DNA of 64,000 bases from Capra hircus (taxonomy: Eukaryota > Chordata > Mammalia > Artiodactyla > Bovidae), in contig NC_030811.1 of the NCBI RefSeq assembly GCF_001704415.2, positions 7,044,722 through 7,108,721 of the forward strand, read 5' to 3'. Of this stretch, positions 1 through 12,020 are shown one piece after another. The notes below the pieces were generated by a model. That model did no database searches. It saw only the letters and a program-made list of their open reading frames with translations, and was not told the DNA's origin. The translations under genes and the position numbers were made by a program. Within the stretch, counting starts at the first letter, position 1; each line of letters starts with the position of its first letter.

Positions 1-1048
1 CCAAGAGCTTGCTCAAACTCATGTCCATTGAGTTGGTGATGGCATCCAACCATCTCATTCTCTGACATCCCTGAATCCTCCTGCCTTCAATCTTTCCCAG
101 CAAAGATTTTTTTGAAAGATTTTTTCTGTCTCTTCTAATGAGTCAGCTCTTAGGTAGCCAAAGTATTGGAGCTTCAGCTTCAGCATCAGTCCTTCCAAAG
201 ACTATTCAGGCATGCTTTCCTTTAGGATTGACTGGTTTGATCTCCTTGCAATCCAAGGGACTCTCAAGAGTCTTCTCCAACACCACAGTTCAAAAGTATC
301 AATTCTTTGGTTCTCAGCCTTGTTTATACTCCAACTCTCACATCAACACATGACTACTGGAAAAACCATAACTTTGACCTTTGTCAGCAAAGTAATATCT
401 CTGCTTTTTAATACACTGTCTAGGATTGTCATAACTTTTCTTCCAAGGAGCAAGTGTCTTTTAATTTCATGGCTACAGTCACCATCTACAGTGATTTTGG
501 AGCCCAAGAAAAGAAAATTTGTCATTGTTATCATTGTTTCCTCATCTTTTTGCTATGAAGTGATGGGACCAGATACCATGATCTTTGTTTTTAGAATGTT
601 GAATTTTAAGCCAGCTTTTTAACTCTCCTCTTTCACCTTCAATAGGAGGCTCTTTAGTTCCTCTTCACTTTCTGCCATAAGGGTGGTGTCATCTGCATAT
701 CTGAGGTTATTGATATTTCCCCTGGCAATCTTGATTCTAGCTTGTGCTTCATCCAGCCTGGCATTTTGCATAATATACTCCACATATACATTAAATAAGC
801 ATGGTAACAATATACAGCCTTGATGTACTCCTTTCCCAATTTGAAACCAGTCCATTGTTCCCTGTCCAGTTCTGAATGTTCCTTCTTGACCTGCATACAG
901 GTTTCTCAGGAGGCAGGTAAGGTGGTCTGGTATTCCCGTCTGTTTAAGAATGTTCCACAGTTTGTTGTGATCCACACAGTCAAAGGCTTTAATGTAGTCA
1001 ATGAAGCAGAAGTAGATGTTTTTCTGGAATTCTCTTGCTTCTTCTATT
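1..1048 (-). mobile_element. BovB (RTE) LINE, 3' half, antisense, cut by window start
   Basis: The minus strand encodes the reverse transcriptase palm and the C-terminal part of the BovB ORF. The sequence ends at the right where it leaves BovB similarity (about 1048), so the copy is 5'-truncated in the RT domain. The left edge is the window edge, so its 3' tail is not visible. Frameshifts and stops break the reading frame. It is one of more than a dozen related copies here, which serve as alignments of each other. Confidence 0.93.
619..975 (-). pseudogene. BovB reverse transcriptase fragment (palm with YADD)
   Basis: This is a 118-residue open stretch in the antisense BovB copy. It begins after the first catalytic-aspartate region of the palm and contains the motif RYADDTTLMAE, the RT motif C that binds catalytic metal ions. 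The family protein is about 1000 residues (endonuclease, then RT, then a basic C-terminal region), so this is only a small part. It ends at a stop just after the palm, and the rest of the frame to the left is shifted. A dead pseudogene. Confidence 0.85.
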
Positions 1049-2859
1049 ATTCAAAAATGTAAAAATGCTCCTCAGTTCACAGAACTGGCCTCAGCCTGGA
1101 TTTGCTCAGCAGGCTGTCGTTTGCCCACCCCTGTCTTAGAGGAGGTTTTCCATCATGGGTTGAGCTTGGATGTAGTGAAACATCTTGAACCCCAAAGTCA
1201 GCACAATCGCGTGTGATACCTGTAGAAATTTGGGGGAAGGGTGGCATTGCACATTTCAGTGGTGGAAAAGAGAAGCGGGAAGACACTGGGATGAAGTCTG
1301 AGTGGTGGTCACCACCGAGTCAGTGGAAAGAGGAAACCTGATGAGGAAGGGTCTGGGTGACCCCTTCCCAACTTCTCCTCCTATGGGATAGCTGCCCATC
1401 CCTTCATACCCTGTAGGGGAGACCCACGGTCACACAAGCTTTCTGTGACTGGGTGGGTAAGTGATGAGCTCTCTGTGATGCCCAACTCATTGTCCATGTC
1501 CCCGCTGGTGATAAAGGTGCAGTTTATCTCAACAGTGCTATCCCATAACCGATTTCAACCTTGTGCAAGGAGTGTTATGTGTGAGCTCCTCAAACCCTTG
1601 AAACACCAAGCAACTCGGAGTTCTTAGATCAAGGACCTCCTCCTCAGTGCAGTCTTCCCAAACTGTCTGACCCAAGTTGGCCTTTCCCTTCCTTGACTTC
1701 ATCCAGTCCTGCTCCACTCACACCTAGCTGAGTGCTGAGGGGCCGGGTCTCTGCTGGTCACCAGGGATCTGAGGGAAGTAAGGCCAAAGACACCTGTGCA
1801 GTAGAGGGAGGAAGGCATGTAAAAACGAGGATGAGCCGGAAGTGAGAGTCCACACAGGAAAGCAAGAGTAGCCCTCGCTGGTCACGACTAGAGAAAGCTC
1901 GGGCAGCAACAAAAACCCAGTGTGGCCAATGAATAAATTAAACTGAAAATGGGTGTGAGAGAAATTTGTCTGCCGTGGGATGTCAACCAGAAGGAGAGTA
2001 CAGGCTTGGGGGGCAGAGGCGCCTTGGCCAGGGTGGGGCCGGGGCTTCTAGAAACGTGCCGGCCCCTCCTTCCAGGACTGACTTCAGGCAGAGGGAGCAG
2101 GCAAGCCATTCAGAATCACAGTAATCCAAATCTGTGCCCCAACTGGTAATGCTGGGTCAGGCAGGAGATTGAGAATCACTGGAGGAGGCAGGGAGGGACC
2201 TGGCTGGGTGGGTTCAAGGGCTTTCTCCCCGAGGTTTTTAACCAGGTTAGGAATTTTAGGAAGATCACGCTGCAGCAATGTGGTGGTTGGACTAAATAAG
2301 TGTGAGCCTAGGAACATGGCATCACACTCAGAATAAAAGAATTCCATCTCAGCCATCCATCAGGGCCTGAGCCATAACGGGAGGTGTGGGGATGGAGAGG
2401 ACATGACAGGAATGGGGCACCGAGGGGGTGAATTGACACAGAGTGGCACTGATATCAAGGTCAGGAGGGAGCCAGCTTTCTGTCGGCCTCCCGGGGACCC
2501 TGGCTCCCCTCACTGCCTCGGCCCTCAGAGGAGACTGGGCTGAGCAGAGGAAGGCCGAGACTTCAGATCTGGTGGAGTCGACATTGAAGCCCTCTGGGCT
2601 GGGCAGTCTCCTCCTCCCTCCAGGAAAGGCACTGGACCAGGGAAACGCACTAAAGAAAGCTGGAGGGAGAACCCAGGAATATTTTGCAATAGAGGAAGAG
2701 ACAGGGTCATGCTCTACCTTGGTTGTTCGCCAAAGTAATTCCTTTGAAAGTGTTCAAATATGAGCTCTGATTCTCCCTCAGGCTGTTACAGAAAGGGGAT
2801 CCCTTCCAGGGCCCGAAAGGGGGCTCTTGTCTAACACTCGGAAATGAATTGTCTGAGGA
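1049..2859. other. Unassigned DNA, no recognised gene or repeat
   Basis: I see no BovB, L1 or SINE signature here. The part from about 1900 to 2700 is GC-richer than its neighbours. The longest open stretch (2443-2763, plus strand, 106 codons) has low-complexity composition, no recognisable domain and no flanking splice or promoter evidence, so I do not call it a gene. This is the longest region in the first 10 kb that could be single-copy. Confidence 0.5.
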
Positions 2860-3480
2860 GACACAGGAGCTGATAAAGCAAGAGAATTTTGGGAAGGGCC
2901 CACCCGAGGGGAGATCAGTAGGGTGAGGGAACCCAGGGGAACTGCTCTGCCATGTGGCTCAAAGTCTCAGGTTTCATGGTGATGGGATTAGTTTCCGAGT
3001 TGTCTTTGGCCAATCATTCTGGCTCAGGGTCCTTCCTGGTGGTGCATGCCTTTCTTGGTCAAGATGGATGCAAGCAAGAAGGATTCTCAGAGGTGCTAGA
3101 ACATGTGGCTTCTCCTTTTGACCTTTCCCAAACTCTTCCAGTTGGTGGTGGCTTATTAGTTTGTGTTCCTTACCAGGACTTTCTATGATAAAGTAACTCA
3201 AGCAAGTGGTTACTGTGGTGCCTGGCCAGGGTGGGCAGTTTCAGTCAGTGTGCAGTCAGGCAGTTTGACCCTAACAAAAGGGTGAAAGAAGCACAGAAAA
3301 GACTCGCCCAGGGGCCATCCCATTTCCTCTGCTTCTCCCTTTGTCATTGTCAGGATAGTCCAGCTCCACGGATTTTTCACATTCTTCAAGATTCCAGGGA
3401 AGCCCCTTCAGGATTCAGTGGATGTTGACTCTCTAAGCAGGAGCTTTAGCTGTACATGAAGGTCCTTCCTGATACTAGGA
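2860..3480. other. Possible old LTR-like repeat
   Basis: The stretch from about 2860 to 3200 has the feel of a repeated ruminant LTR sequence (a start near cacaggagctgataaagc, and a CCAAT box at about 3010). I cannot name the family and see no clear TG...CA ends or TSD. It could also be unique DNA. No coding signal. Confidence 0.25.
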
Positions 3481-3689
3481 AAAGAAAAGTTCGTTTGCTT
3501 ATATATTCTTTGCATCTTTGAAAGTTCACAACTTGAAGATTCCCATGTAGGGGATGTACTGTATTTATTATGCTGGTCTGTGGTCAGTGACCTTGGATGT
3601 TGCTACTAGCACTTGCTGAAGCCTCAGATGATGGTTAGCACTTTTCAGCAATAAAGTATTTTTAAAGTTATGTACATTTTTTTAGGGGG

Positions 3690-3905
3690 CTTCCCTAGTG
3701 GCTCAGTGGTAAAGAATCCACCTGCCAATGCAAGAGATACAGGATCAATTCCTGGATGGGGAAGATCCCCAGGAGGAAAAAATGACAACCCACTCCAGTA
3801 TTCTTGCTTTGGAAATCTCAGGGACAGACGAGCCTATGGGCTACAGTCCATGGGGCCACAAAAGACTTGGAGAGGACTTAGCGACTGAACAATAGCAACA
3901 ACAAT
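3690..3905 (+). mobile_element. Bov-tA-type SINE
   Basis: A tRNA-Glu-derived head (ggcttccctagtggctcag, with box B-like gatcaattcc) is followed by the BovA body and a CAA-rich tail. Bov-tA SINEs are transcribed by RNA polymerase III and moved by BovB proteins. Several substitutions show it is not recent. Confidence 0.9.
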
Positions 3906-3921
3906 AAAGAAAAGGAAGAAA

Positions 3922-4100
3922 CTAGATCTCTCTCTCCACCAGATAGGACACAGCAACCAAAAGGGGGGTTCTCCCCAGACACCAAATCCCCCATACTTTG
4001 ATCTTGGACCTCCCAGCCTCCAGAGCAGTGAAGAATAAATATTTCTGGATTACCACCTAGTCTTTGCTATTTGTTTTAGCAACCTTAACTGACAAAAAGA
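3922..4100 (+). mobile_element. MLT1-type MaLR LTR, 3' half
   Basis: The order of segments (accagacaccaaat, then a cttggacctcccagcctccag stretch, then gaataaatatttct with its polyadenylation signal, then the end near aaccttaactgac) matches the 3' half of an MLT1 LTR of the ERVL-MaLR class, an old placental-mammal repeat. The 5' half is absent. Confidence 0.7.
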
Positions 4101-4380
4101 ATAATAAATGCCTCTTGAGGAGGAAGAGAAGAAAAGATAAAAAGGAAAAGACCTACAAGGACTAGCACCCCTGAATCAATTCAGCCATCACACCCTCTAT
4201 TCCCACCTCAGACCTGGGCTCAGAGGAGATATTCTTACATCGAGAATAGAGGGAGCTCACACAGGGCTGGTGGAATAAATCCCAGATGGGCCAAAGTTTT
4301 TAGGATCACTCCTTTGGGGTTACTGGATTTTTCCAACCTTTCCAGAACCTTCTCCCTATTCTGCCTCCACCCAGAAGCCT
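4101..4380. other. Unassigned DNA between MLT1 and BovB
   Basis: Short purine-rich stretch, then plain sequence. Nothing recognised. Confidence 0.4.
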
Positions 4381-5842
4381 CAGTTCAGTCACTCAGTTGT
4401 GTCCGACTCTTTGGGACCCCATGAATCGCAACACGCCAGGCCTCCCTGTCCATCACCAACTCCCAGAGTTCACTCAAACTCATGACCCTCGAGTCAGTGA
4501 TGCCATCCAGCCATCTCATCCTCTGTCATCACCTTCTCCTCCTGCCCTCAATCCCTCCCAGCATCAGAGTCTTTTCCAGTGAGTCAACTCTTCGCATGAG
4601 GTGGCCAAAATACTGGAGTTTCAGCTTTAGCATCATTCCTTCCAGAGAAATCCCAGGCCTGATCTCCTCCAGAATGGACTGGTTGGATCTCCTTGCAGTC
4701 CAAGGGACTCTCAAGAGTCTTCTCCAGCACCACAGTTCGAAGCATCAATTCTTTGGCGCTCAGCTTTCTTCACAGTCCAACTCTCACATCCATACATGAC
4801 CACTGGAAAAACCATAGTCTTGACTAGACGGACCTTTGTTGGCAAAGTAATGTCTGTGCTTTTGAATATGCTATCTAGGTTGGTCATAACTTTCCTTCCA
4901 AGGAGTAAGTGTCTTTTAATTTCATGGCTGCAGTCACCATCTGCAGTGATTTTGGAGCCCCCCAAAATAAAGTCTGACACTGTTTCTACTGTTTCCCCAT
5001 TTGTTTCCCATGAAGTGATGGGACCAGATTCCATGATCTTCGTTTTCTGAATGTTGAGCTTTAAGCTAACTTGTTCACTCTCCACTTTCACACTCATCAG
5101 GAGGCTTTTTAGCTCCTCTTCACTTTCTGCCATAAGGGCACTGATACCTGCTTATCTGAGGTTATTGATATTTCTCCCGGCAATCTTGATTCCACCTTGT
5201 GTTTCTTCCAGTCCAGCGATCCTCATGATGTACTCTGCATAGAAGTTAAATAAGCAGAGTGACAATATACAGCCTTGATGTACTCCTTTTCCTATTTGGA
5301 GCTAGTCTGTTGTTCCATGTCCAGTTCTAACTGTTGCTTCCTGACCTGCATATAGGTTTCTCAAGAGGCAGGTCAGGTGGTTTGGTATTCCCATCTCTTT
5401 CAGAATTTCCCATAGTTTGTGGTGATCCACACCATCAAAGCCTTTGGCATAGTCAATAAAGCAGAAATAGATGTTTTTCTGGAACTCTCTTGCTTTTTGC
5501 ATGATCCAGCGGATGTTGGCAATTTGATCTCTGGTTCCTCTGCCTTTTCTAAAACCAGCTTGAACATCAGGGAGTTCACGCTTCACGTATTGCTGAAGCC
5601 TGGCTTGGAGAATTCTGAGCATTACTTTACTAGCATGTGAGATGAGTGCAATTGTGCAGTAATTTGAGCATTCTTTGGAATTGCCTTTCTTTGGGGTTGG
5701 AATGAAAACTGACCTTTTCCAGTCCTGTGGCCACTGCTGAGTTTTCCAAATTTGCTGGCATATTGAGTGCAGCACTTTCACAGCATCATCTTTCAGGATT
5801 TGAAATAGCTCAACTGGAATTCCATCACCTCCACTAGCTTTG
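4381..5842 (-). mobile_element. BovB LINE, 5'-truncated, antisense
   Basis: The left edge is the BovB 3' end in antisense (cagttcagtcactcag). Reading the minus strand leftwards, the copy runs from the start of the RT domain (IPTPKKGNSKECSNY at about 5690) through the palm to the C-terminal basic region (about 4529-4714). The longest open part is 5302-5781 (159 codons), which holds the motif A region CFIDYAKGFDGVDHHK. Motif C (YADD) is disrupted near 5145. Frameshifts separate the pieces. No clear TSD. Confidence 0.93.
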
Positions 5843-6039
5843 ACCTCCAGCCACAGTCTAAGTCTTTGAATTCATTCTCCTTCTGTTCCTCCATGCATCT
5901 CTTCATCCCAACACACCCACTCAAGGATAGGGTTGTGGGAAATGAGGAAATGAAACCATAAGTCTTTGATGGGAAGAAATCTGAATTACGAAACACAATT
6001 TCCTCCCCTTGTTTGTGTTCAATCTTAAAGGAAAAAAGA

Positions 6040-6680
6040 AATAATAAATATTATTGGTACATGAGTGTTTAAATCTCCAACTCTAACTGTGGACTTGTCT
6101 ATTTTTCCCCATTTGTTTCTGTCTGTTTTTACTTGTTGAATTTTGAAGTTCTCTGGGATTTTTCTGACTCTCGGTTACATATGAGGAGCATCACATTCAA
6201 CATTACTGTGTCTTGTTGATGAATTAGCCTTTTTACCAAGATGAAGTGTCTTCCTTTAGCCCTGGGATAGAGATAGTATTGTCCTGAAACCGCTGATATT
6301 ATAGCCACTGTAGGTTTCATGTTCTCAATCTATGCATCATGTATCTTTTTCATCTCTTCTATTTTCACCTCTCTGTGTCTTGATGTTTAGGGTGAGATTT
6401 CCTTAGACAGTTTGCAGGTAGGTCTTGCTTTTTTACCCCATCTGTCTTATACTCGAAGAGTTGAGATAACTTGCATCTAATATGATTATTGATATAGTTG
6501 TGTTTAAATTCATCATCTTGCTATTTGCTTTTTATGTTTATCCCACCTGTCTTTTTTTTCTTTTTCTCTGCTTTCTTTATGATGAATTTTTAAGTTTTCA
6601 TTTTATTTCCACTGTCACTTTGTTAGCTATACCTGACTTTATTTTCTTAGTGATTGCTTCACAATTTACAATCAGTACAC
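6040..6680 (-). mobile_element. Old L1 (L1M-type) ORF2 fragment, antisense
   Basis: On the minus strand this matches the endonuclease-to-RT linker part of L1 ORF2 in general layout, with heavy decay. The same element appears to continue at 7011-7150 after a BovB insertion. The call rests on the order of degraded landmarks, not on an intact motif. Confidence 0.5.
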
Positions 6681-7010
6681 TTCAGTCACTCAGTCGTGTC
6701 CAACTCTTTGCAACCCTATGGACTACAGCATGATAGGCCTCCCTGTCCATCAACAACTCCCGGAGTTTGCTCAAACTCATGTCCGTTGAGGTGATGCCAT
6801 CCAACCATCTCATCCTCTGTCGTCCCCTTCTCCTCTCGCCTTCAATCCTTCCCTGCATCAGGGTCTTTTCAAATGAGTCAGCTCTTTGAATCAGGTGGCC
6901 AAAGTACTGGAGTTTCAGCTTCATCATCAGTCCTTCCAATGAACATTCAGGACTGATTTCCTTTAGGATGCACTGGTTGGATCTCCTTGCAGTTCAAGGG
7001 ACTCTCAAGA
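6681..7010 (-). mobile_element. BovB LINE 3' fragment, antisense
   Basis: This holds only the last ~330 bp of BovB (C-terminal basic region and 3' end). It lies inside the old antisense L1, and L1-like sequence resumes at the right. Truncated at ggactctcaaga. Confidence 0.88.
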
Positions 7011-7163
7011 ATATGCACATTTAATTTCTCATCCTCTCTTCAGAGAGGGTTATATCACTTCACATATACTGGAAGTTCTTTAGAACACTATCTTTTATTT
7101 CCTCCCTCCCATCTTCTGCATTATTTATATTATACCTTTTACATTTAAGTGAAATACAAACAG

Positions 7164-7375
7164 GCTTCCCTGTTGACTCAGTGATAAAAAACCCACCTGC
7201 CAATGCAGGAGACTAGGGCTCAATCCCTGGGTCAGGAAGATCCTCTGGAGAAAAAAATGGCAACACACTCCAGTATTCTTGCCTAGGAAATCCCATGGAC
7301 AGAGAAGCCTGGCAGGCTACAGTCCATGGGGTCACAAAAGTGTCAGGCATAACTTAGTGACTAAAGAACAACAGA
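7164..7375 (+). mobile_element. Bov-tA-type SINE
   Basis: The head (caggcttccctgttgactcag), body and end (cttagtgactaaagaacaac) are all present. Diverged by many substitutions. No confident TSD. Confidence 0.9.
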
Positions 7376-8095
7376 ATATAAACTCAGCGATATATTCTTC
7401 TAGCTCTGTCTTTAAAAGCCAACTATCTTTAGGAAAAATTTAGATGATGAAAATAATCTCTTTTTTAAATTTATCCAGTTATTTGCTATGGTCGGTCATT
7501 CTTTTGTGTTGATCCCACTTGTCATCCACTTCCACTTTCCATCCATCTGACCCATCTATGGATCAGTCCAGAGCAGCTTGTTGCTCAGTGTCTAGAAACA
7601 GTCCTCTTACACAGGCATACCTTAGAAACATTGTTGAATTGGTTCCAGATCACTGCAACCAAGTTAATATCACACCAAGTTTTTAGCTTCCCAGTGCACA
7701 TAAAAGCTATGTTCACACTACACTGTAGTCTATTAAGTGTACAATAGAGTTTTGTCTAAAAAATTATGTACATACCTGAATTTAAAATCACTGACAACCA
7801 TCATCTAAGCCTTTGGTGAGTCATAATCTTTTTGCTCGTGGAGAGTCTTGCCTCCATGTTGAGGACTGCTGACAAATCAAGGTGAAGGTGGTGGCTGCTT
7901 AAGGCTGGCATGGCTGAGGCAATTCCTTAAGATAAGACAACAATAAGTTTGTCACATCAATTAACTTTTCCTTTCATAAATGATTTCTCTGTAACATGCA
8001 TTTCTATTTCTCATCATTTTACCCACTGTAGAGCTTCTTTCAGAATTGGAATCAATTTTCTCAAACTCTGCTGCTGCTTTATCAATTGTTGTAAT

Positions 8096-8832
8096 TGTTC
8101 AGTCACTAAGTTGTGTCTGATTCTTTGCAACCACATGGGCTGCAGCACTCTGGGATTCCCTGTCCTTCACTATCTCCCAGAGTTGCTCAAACTCATTTCC
8201 ATTGAATCAGTGATGTCATCCACCGTCTCATCCTCTGTCTCTCCCTCTTCCTCCTGCCTTCAATCTTTCCCAGCATCAGGGTCTTTTCCAGTGAATCAAC
8301 TCTTTGCATCAGGCGGCCAAAGTACTGTAGCTTCAGCTACAGCATGTGCTGTGATTAGTCACTCAGTCAGGTCCGACTCTTTGGGACCCCATGGACTACA
8401 GTCTGCCAGGCTCCTTTGTCTATGGGGATTCTCAAGACAAGAACACTGGAGTGGGTTGCCATGCCCTCCTCCAGGGGATCTTCCCAACCCAGGGATCGAA
8501 GCCAGGTCTCCTGGATTGCAGGCGGATTCTTTACTATCTGAGCCACCAGGGAAGTCATCAGTTCTTCCAAAGAATATTCAGGATTGATTTCCTTTAGAAT
8601 TGACTGGTTTTCTCTCCTTGCTGTCAAAGGGACTCTCAAGAGTCTTCTCCTAGCACCACAGTTTCAAAGCATCAGTGCTTCGGTGCTAAGCTTTGTTTTA
8701 CATGACTACTGGAAAAACCATAGCTTTGACTATATGGACATTTGTTGGCAAAGTGATGTCTCTGATTTTTAATATGCTGTCTAGGTTTGTCATTGCTTTT
8801 CTCCCAAGGAGCAAGCATCTTTTAATTTCATG
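8096..8832 (-). mobile_element. BovB LINE 3' fragment, antisense, within Tigger1
   Basis: The BovB 3' part in antisense begins at gttcagtcactaag and stops in the sequence for the C-terminal third of the ORF (caagcatcttttaatttcat). Tigger1 sequence is continuous across it (before 8095 and after 8833), so the BovB inserted into the DNA transposon. It contains a later SINE. Confidence 0.88.
8349..8555 (-). mobile_element. Bov-tA-type SINE inside BovB
   Basis: An antisense SINE (tcactcagtcaggtccgact ... gagccaccagggaagt) interrupts the BovB between its cttcagct and catcagttcttcc segments. It is therefore younger than that BovB. Confidence 0.9.
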
Positions 8833-9071
8833 TGTTGAGTCCTTTAAAATCACCTATGAGGACTAGAATCAGCTTCTTTCAAACTCCTGTTAATGTTGAT
8901 ATTTTGACCTCTTCCTGTGAATCATGAATATTCTTAATGGCATCTAGATTAATGAGGTCTTTCCAGATGATTTACTACTAGTTTGCCCAGAGGCATCAAA
9001 GGAATCACTATATAGGGTAGCTATAGCCCTATGAAGTGTATTCCCTAAATAATAAGATCCAAAATTCAAAA

Positions 9072-9365
9072 TTACTCCTTGATACAAGGGCTATGAATGG
9101 ATGTGTTCACAGGCATGAAAACAACATTAATCTCACAGTACATTTCCACCAGAGCTCTTGTGTGACCAAGGGCATTGTCAATTAGCAGTAATATTTTAAA
9201 AGGAATCTTTTCCCCTGAGCAGTAGGTCTCAACAGTGGGCTTAACATCTTTAGAAAACCATGTTGCAAACAGATGGGCTGTCATCCAAAGTTTGTTGTTC
9301 CATGTGTACAGGCAGAGTAGATTTAGCATAATTCTCAAGGACCCTAAGATTTTCACAATGGTCAA
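9072..9365 (-). pseudogene. Tigger1 transposase fragment (DDE region)
   Basis: This 97-codon stretch contains LLIDNALGHTRALVEMY, the region around the second catalytic aspartate of pogo-type DDE transposases. The C-terminal end runs to a stop at 9072. In the family the enzyme cuts the element at its terminal inverted repeats and inserts it at TA. Sequence on either side is out of frame, so this is a dead remnant; I see no sign of domestication. Confidence 0.8.
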
Positions 9366-9462
9366 TGAGCATTGGCTTCAACTTAAAGTCACTAGCTATG
9401 TTAATCTCTAAAAAGAGAGTCAGCATGTCCCTTGAAGATTTGAGGTCAGGCATTGACTTCTC

Positions 9463-9687
9463 TGGGCTTCCCAAAAGTGCTAGTGGTCAAGAATCCTCCT
9501 GCCAATGCAGGAGCTGCAGGAGACACAGGTTCGATCCCTGGATCAGAAAGATCTTCTGGAGGAGGAAATGGTAACCCACTCCAATATTCTTGCTTGGAGA
9601 ATCCCATGGACATAGGAGCCTAGTGGGCTACAGTCCATGGGATTGTAAAGAGTCAGATATGACTTAGCAACTAAGCATGCATGCATG
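9463..9687 (+). mobile_element. Bov-tA-type SINE with 11-bp TSD
   Basis: The SINE is flanked by attgacttctc at 9452-9462 and 9688-9698. These are the two copies of an 11-bp target-site duplication made when BovB machinery inserted it into Tigger1. The 3' end is followed by a short gcatgc-rich tail. Confidence 0.95.
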
Positions 9688-10633
9688 ATTGACTTCTCCT
9701 CTGTAGCTATGAAAGTTCTAGACAGCATTTTTTTTTTCCCCCCAAGATAAGGCTGTTACACTTACACTGGAAATCTGTTGTTTATCTTAGCTAGATCTTC
9801 TGAATAACTTACATGCATTTCTACATCAGCTCTGGCTGCTTCACTGTGCACATTTATGTTATGGAGATGGCTTCTTTCCTCAAACTTCATTAACCAACCT
9901 CTGCTAGTTTCAAACTTTTCTTCTGCAGCTTCTTCACCTCGCCTTATCTTTAGAGAATTGAAGAGAGTTTGGACATTTCTCTGGATTAGGCTTTAGCATA
10001 ATGGAATGCTGTGGCTACTAAAACTCTCTCCATATCAGAATAGCTATTTCATTTTCTTATCATTCTAAGTTCACTGGAGTAGTACCTTTAGTTTTCCTCA
10101 AGAACTTTTCCTTTGCATTTGTAATTCAGCTAAATGTTTGGCAAAAGAAACCTAGCTTTCAGCTTGTCTTGGATTTTTACATGCCTTCCTCACTAAGTTT
10201 CACCAGTTCTAGCTTTTGATTCAAACTGAGTGATGTGTGAACCCTTCCCTTCACTTGAACAGTTAGAGGCAAGCATTGGGTTATTAATTGCCTAATTTCA
10301 ATATTGTTGTTTCTTGGGCATAGGGAGACGCAAAGAGAGAAAGAGAGACAGGTGAAGGTCTACTTAGAGGAGCAATCAGAACACACACATTTCCCAGTCA
10401 AGTTCACTGTCCTATATGGATGTGGTGTATGGCACACCAGGACAATTACAAGAGTAGCTTCAAAGACCAATGATCACAGATCATCATGATGGAAGAGGGG
10501 CATGGGAAATTCACACTGGTTTGTACATGATTTAACTTGAACTTTAACTGAAACAGCCCATTTTGTGGTCTATTAGACATATATGGTTCATCTGCTTTAA
10601 TCACTGAAGAAAATAATGCATTTAAACATCACA

Positions 10634-10800
10634 ATGGAGGGTCCAGTGGTTAAGGATCTGCCTGTCAATACAGGGACACACATTCGATCTCTGGCCAGGG
10701 AGCTAATATTCCACATGCCTGGTGATCAAAAAACCAAAATGCAACAAAGAAATAACATTGTAATAAGTTAAAGACTTTAAAAATGGTCCACATCAAAAAT
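10634..10800 (+). mobile_element. Old tRNA-derived SINE (CHR-type)
   Basis: The segments gtccagtggttaaggatctg, box B-like cattcgatctctggccaggg and ctaatattccacatgcc match the cetartiodactyl tRNA-Glu SINE often called CHR. Decayed, with an A-rich tail. Confidence 0.65.
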
Positions 10801-10837
10801 AATCTTTTTTAAAAAATCACAATGGAAGGAATTATCT

Positions 10838-10950
10838 GGCAGTACAACAGTTAGGGTTTCTCATTTTCACTGCAGTGGGCACAGAGTTTCGATCCCTGGT
10901 CTAGGAACTAAGATTCCACTGTGCTGAATGAAAAATAAATCTTTTAAAAA
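10838..10950 (+). mobile_element. Second decayed CHR-type SINE
   Basis: Box B-like tttcgatccctggtctagga followed by actaagattccactgtgc, then an A-rich tail. Only the tRNA-derived half is clear. Confidence 0.55.
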
Positions 10951-11034
10951 TTTCAATAAAGCTGAAAAATTGCAGCCATCTAGGTACATTTTTTTTCAAT
11001 AGAAAGGATCAACAGAATTAAGAGATGGATTTTT

Positions 11035-11570
11035 TTTTAAAGAAAAATGGATAAACTGGAAGAACTAGATAAATTCCTAAAAATATGCAACCTACAAAGA
11101 CTTAATCATAAAGAAACAGAAAATTTGAACAGACTAATAATGAGTACAGAGATTGAAACTGTAATGAAAACCTCCCAACAAGGAAAAGCCTATACCATAT
11201 GGCTTCACTGGTGAATTCAACCAAACGTTTTGAGAATTAATACCAAGCCTTCTCAAATTCTTCCAAAAAGCTGAAGAGAAAGGAACACTTCCAAACACAT
11301 TTTGAGGCCAAATAGATCAATACTATTTTTTTTTAATAGAAGGCCATTACAAAAAATACATGTCATTACCCCTAACAAATAAAGATTCAAAAAATTAATA
11401 GCAAGCCAAATTTAACATACATTAGGACCATCATGCCCCATGATCAACTGAGACTTATCCAAGGATGCGAGGATGGTGCCACACTCACAAATCAATAGAT
11501 GAAACAAATGACATTAATAGAATGACAAATAAAGTAAAATGAATGTTCATTTCAATGTGTAAACACATAT
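11035..11570 (+). mobile_element. Old L1 ORF2 fragment, sense
   Basis: The plus strand follows L1 ORF2 at the start of the RT domain, for example the landmark atggcttcactggtgaattc and, after a deletion, the region before palm motif A. Many frameshifts. No open frame of note. Confidence 0.75.
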
Positions 11571-11954
11571 ATAAGCTAATAAGAAATACCAAGACTTAGA
11601 AATATTTTAATTAATTATTGAATATACTGCCAAAAAATCCATAAATTTTATTTATGTAAATTATAATTCAATAAAGAAGAAAAATACACAATTTTGGCAT
11701 GTGAGCAGGATAGTCAATTGTGGGAGACTGATTGTAAAACTGGCCCAAGTTGTCACACTACCTTGTCTCCTGGCCCTTTTACAATGTAAATTTCGATTTC
11801 TACCCATGCAGAGTTGGGATCTATTTTTCCACCTCTTGAAGCTCAAAGCTGCAAAGGCCTTGCAGTTTTACTTTCAATAGTTTCTGCCCTTTTAAGCATT
11901 TAAAATGCTTGACATTTTAATTTGACACCCCTGTTTCAACCCACATACTATCTT
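11571..11954. other. Unassigned AT-rich DNA
   Basis: AT-rich left half, then plain sequence. It may hold a decayed repeat, but I cannot name one. Confidence 0.4.
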
Positions 11955-12020
11955 CTCAATATCAGTAACCTCAGATATGCAGATGACACGACCCTTAATG
12001 GCAGAAAGCAAAGAAGAATT
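11955..12020 (+). mobile_element. BovB LINE, left part, split by L1
   Basis: The BovB palm coding sequence (atatgcagatgacacgaccc, the YADD codons) is cut at gcaaagaagaatt. The same copy continues at 14583 after a 2.56-kb L1 insertion. Confidence 0.88.

Larger units (their letters stand above)
7612..10490 (-). mobile_element. Tigger1-type DNA transposon relic
   Basis: The left end carries the terminal inverted repeat caggcatacc. From there the sequence follows an antisense Tigger1 (pogo/Tc1-mariner superfamily) nearly to its 5' part, where it stops at about 10490 without the second terminal repeat. It is interrupted by a BovB (8096-8832, itself with a SINE) and by a SINE with a clear TSD (9463-9687). 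Tigger1 was mobile in early placental mammals and is immobile today. The transposase frame is destroyed by shifts and stops. Confidence 0.88.

Noticed and set aside
2443..2763. 106-codon open frame in a GC-richer, repeat-poor stretch
   Set aside because: No domain, no initiation context of note, no splice or promoter evidence; length is within chance for this composition.
9072..9365. Transposase-like frame as a domesticated host gene
   Set aside because: Embedded in a decayed Tigger1 with frameshifts on both sides and no added exons.
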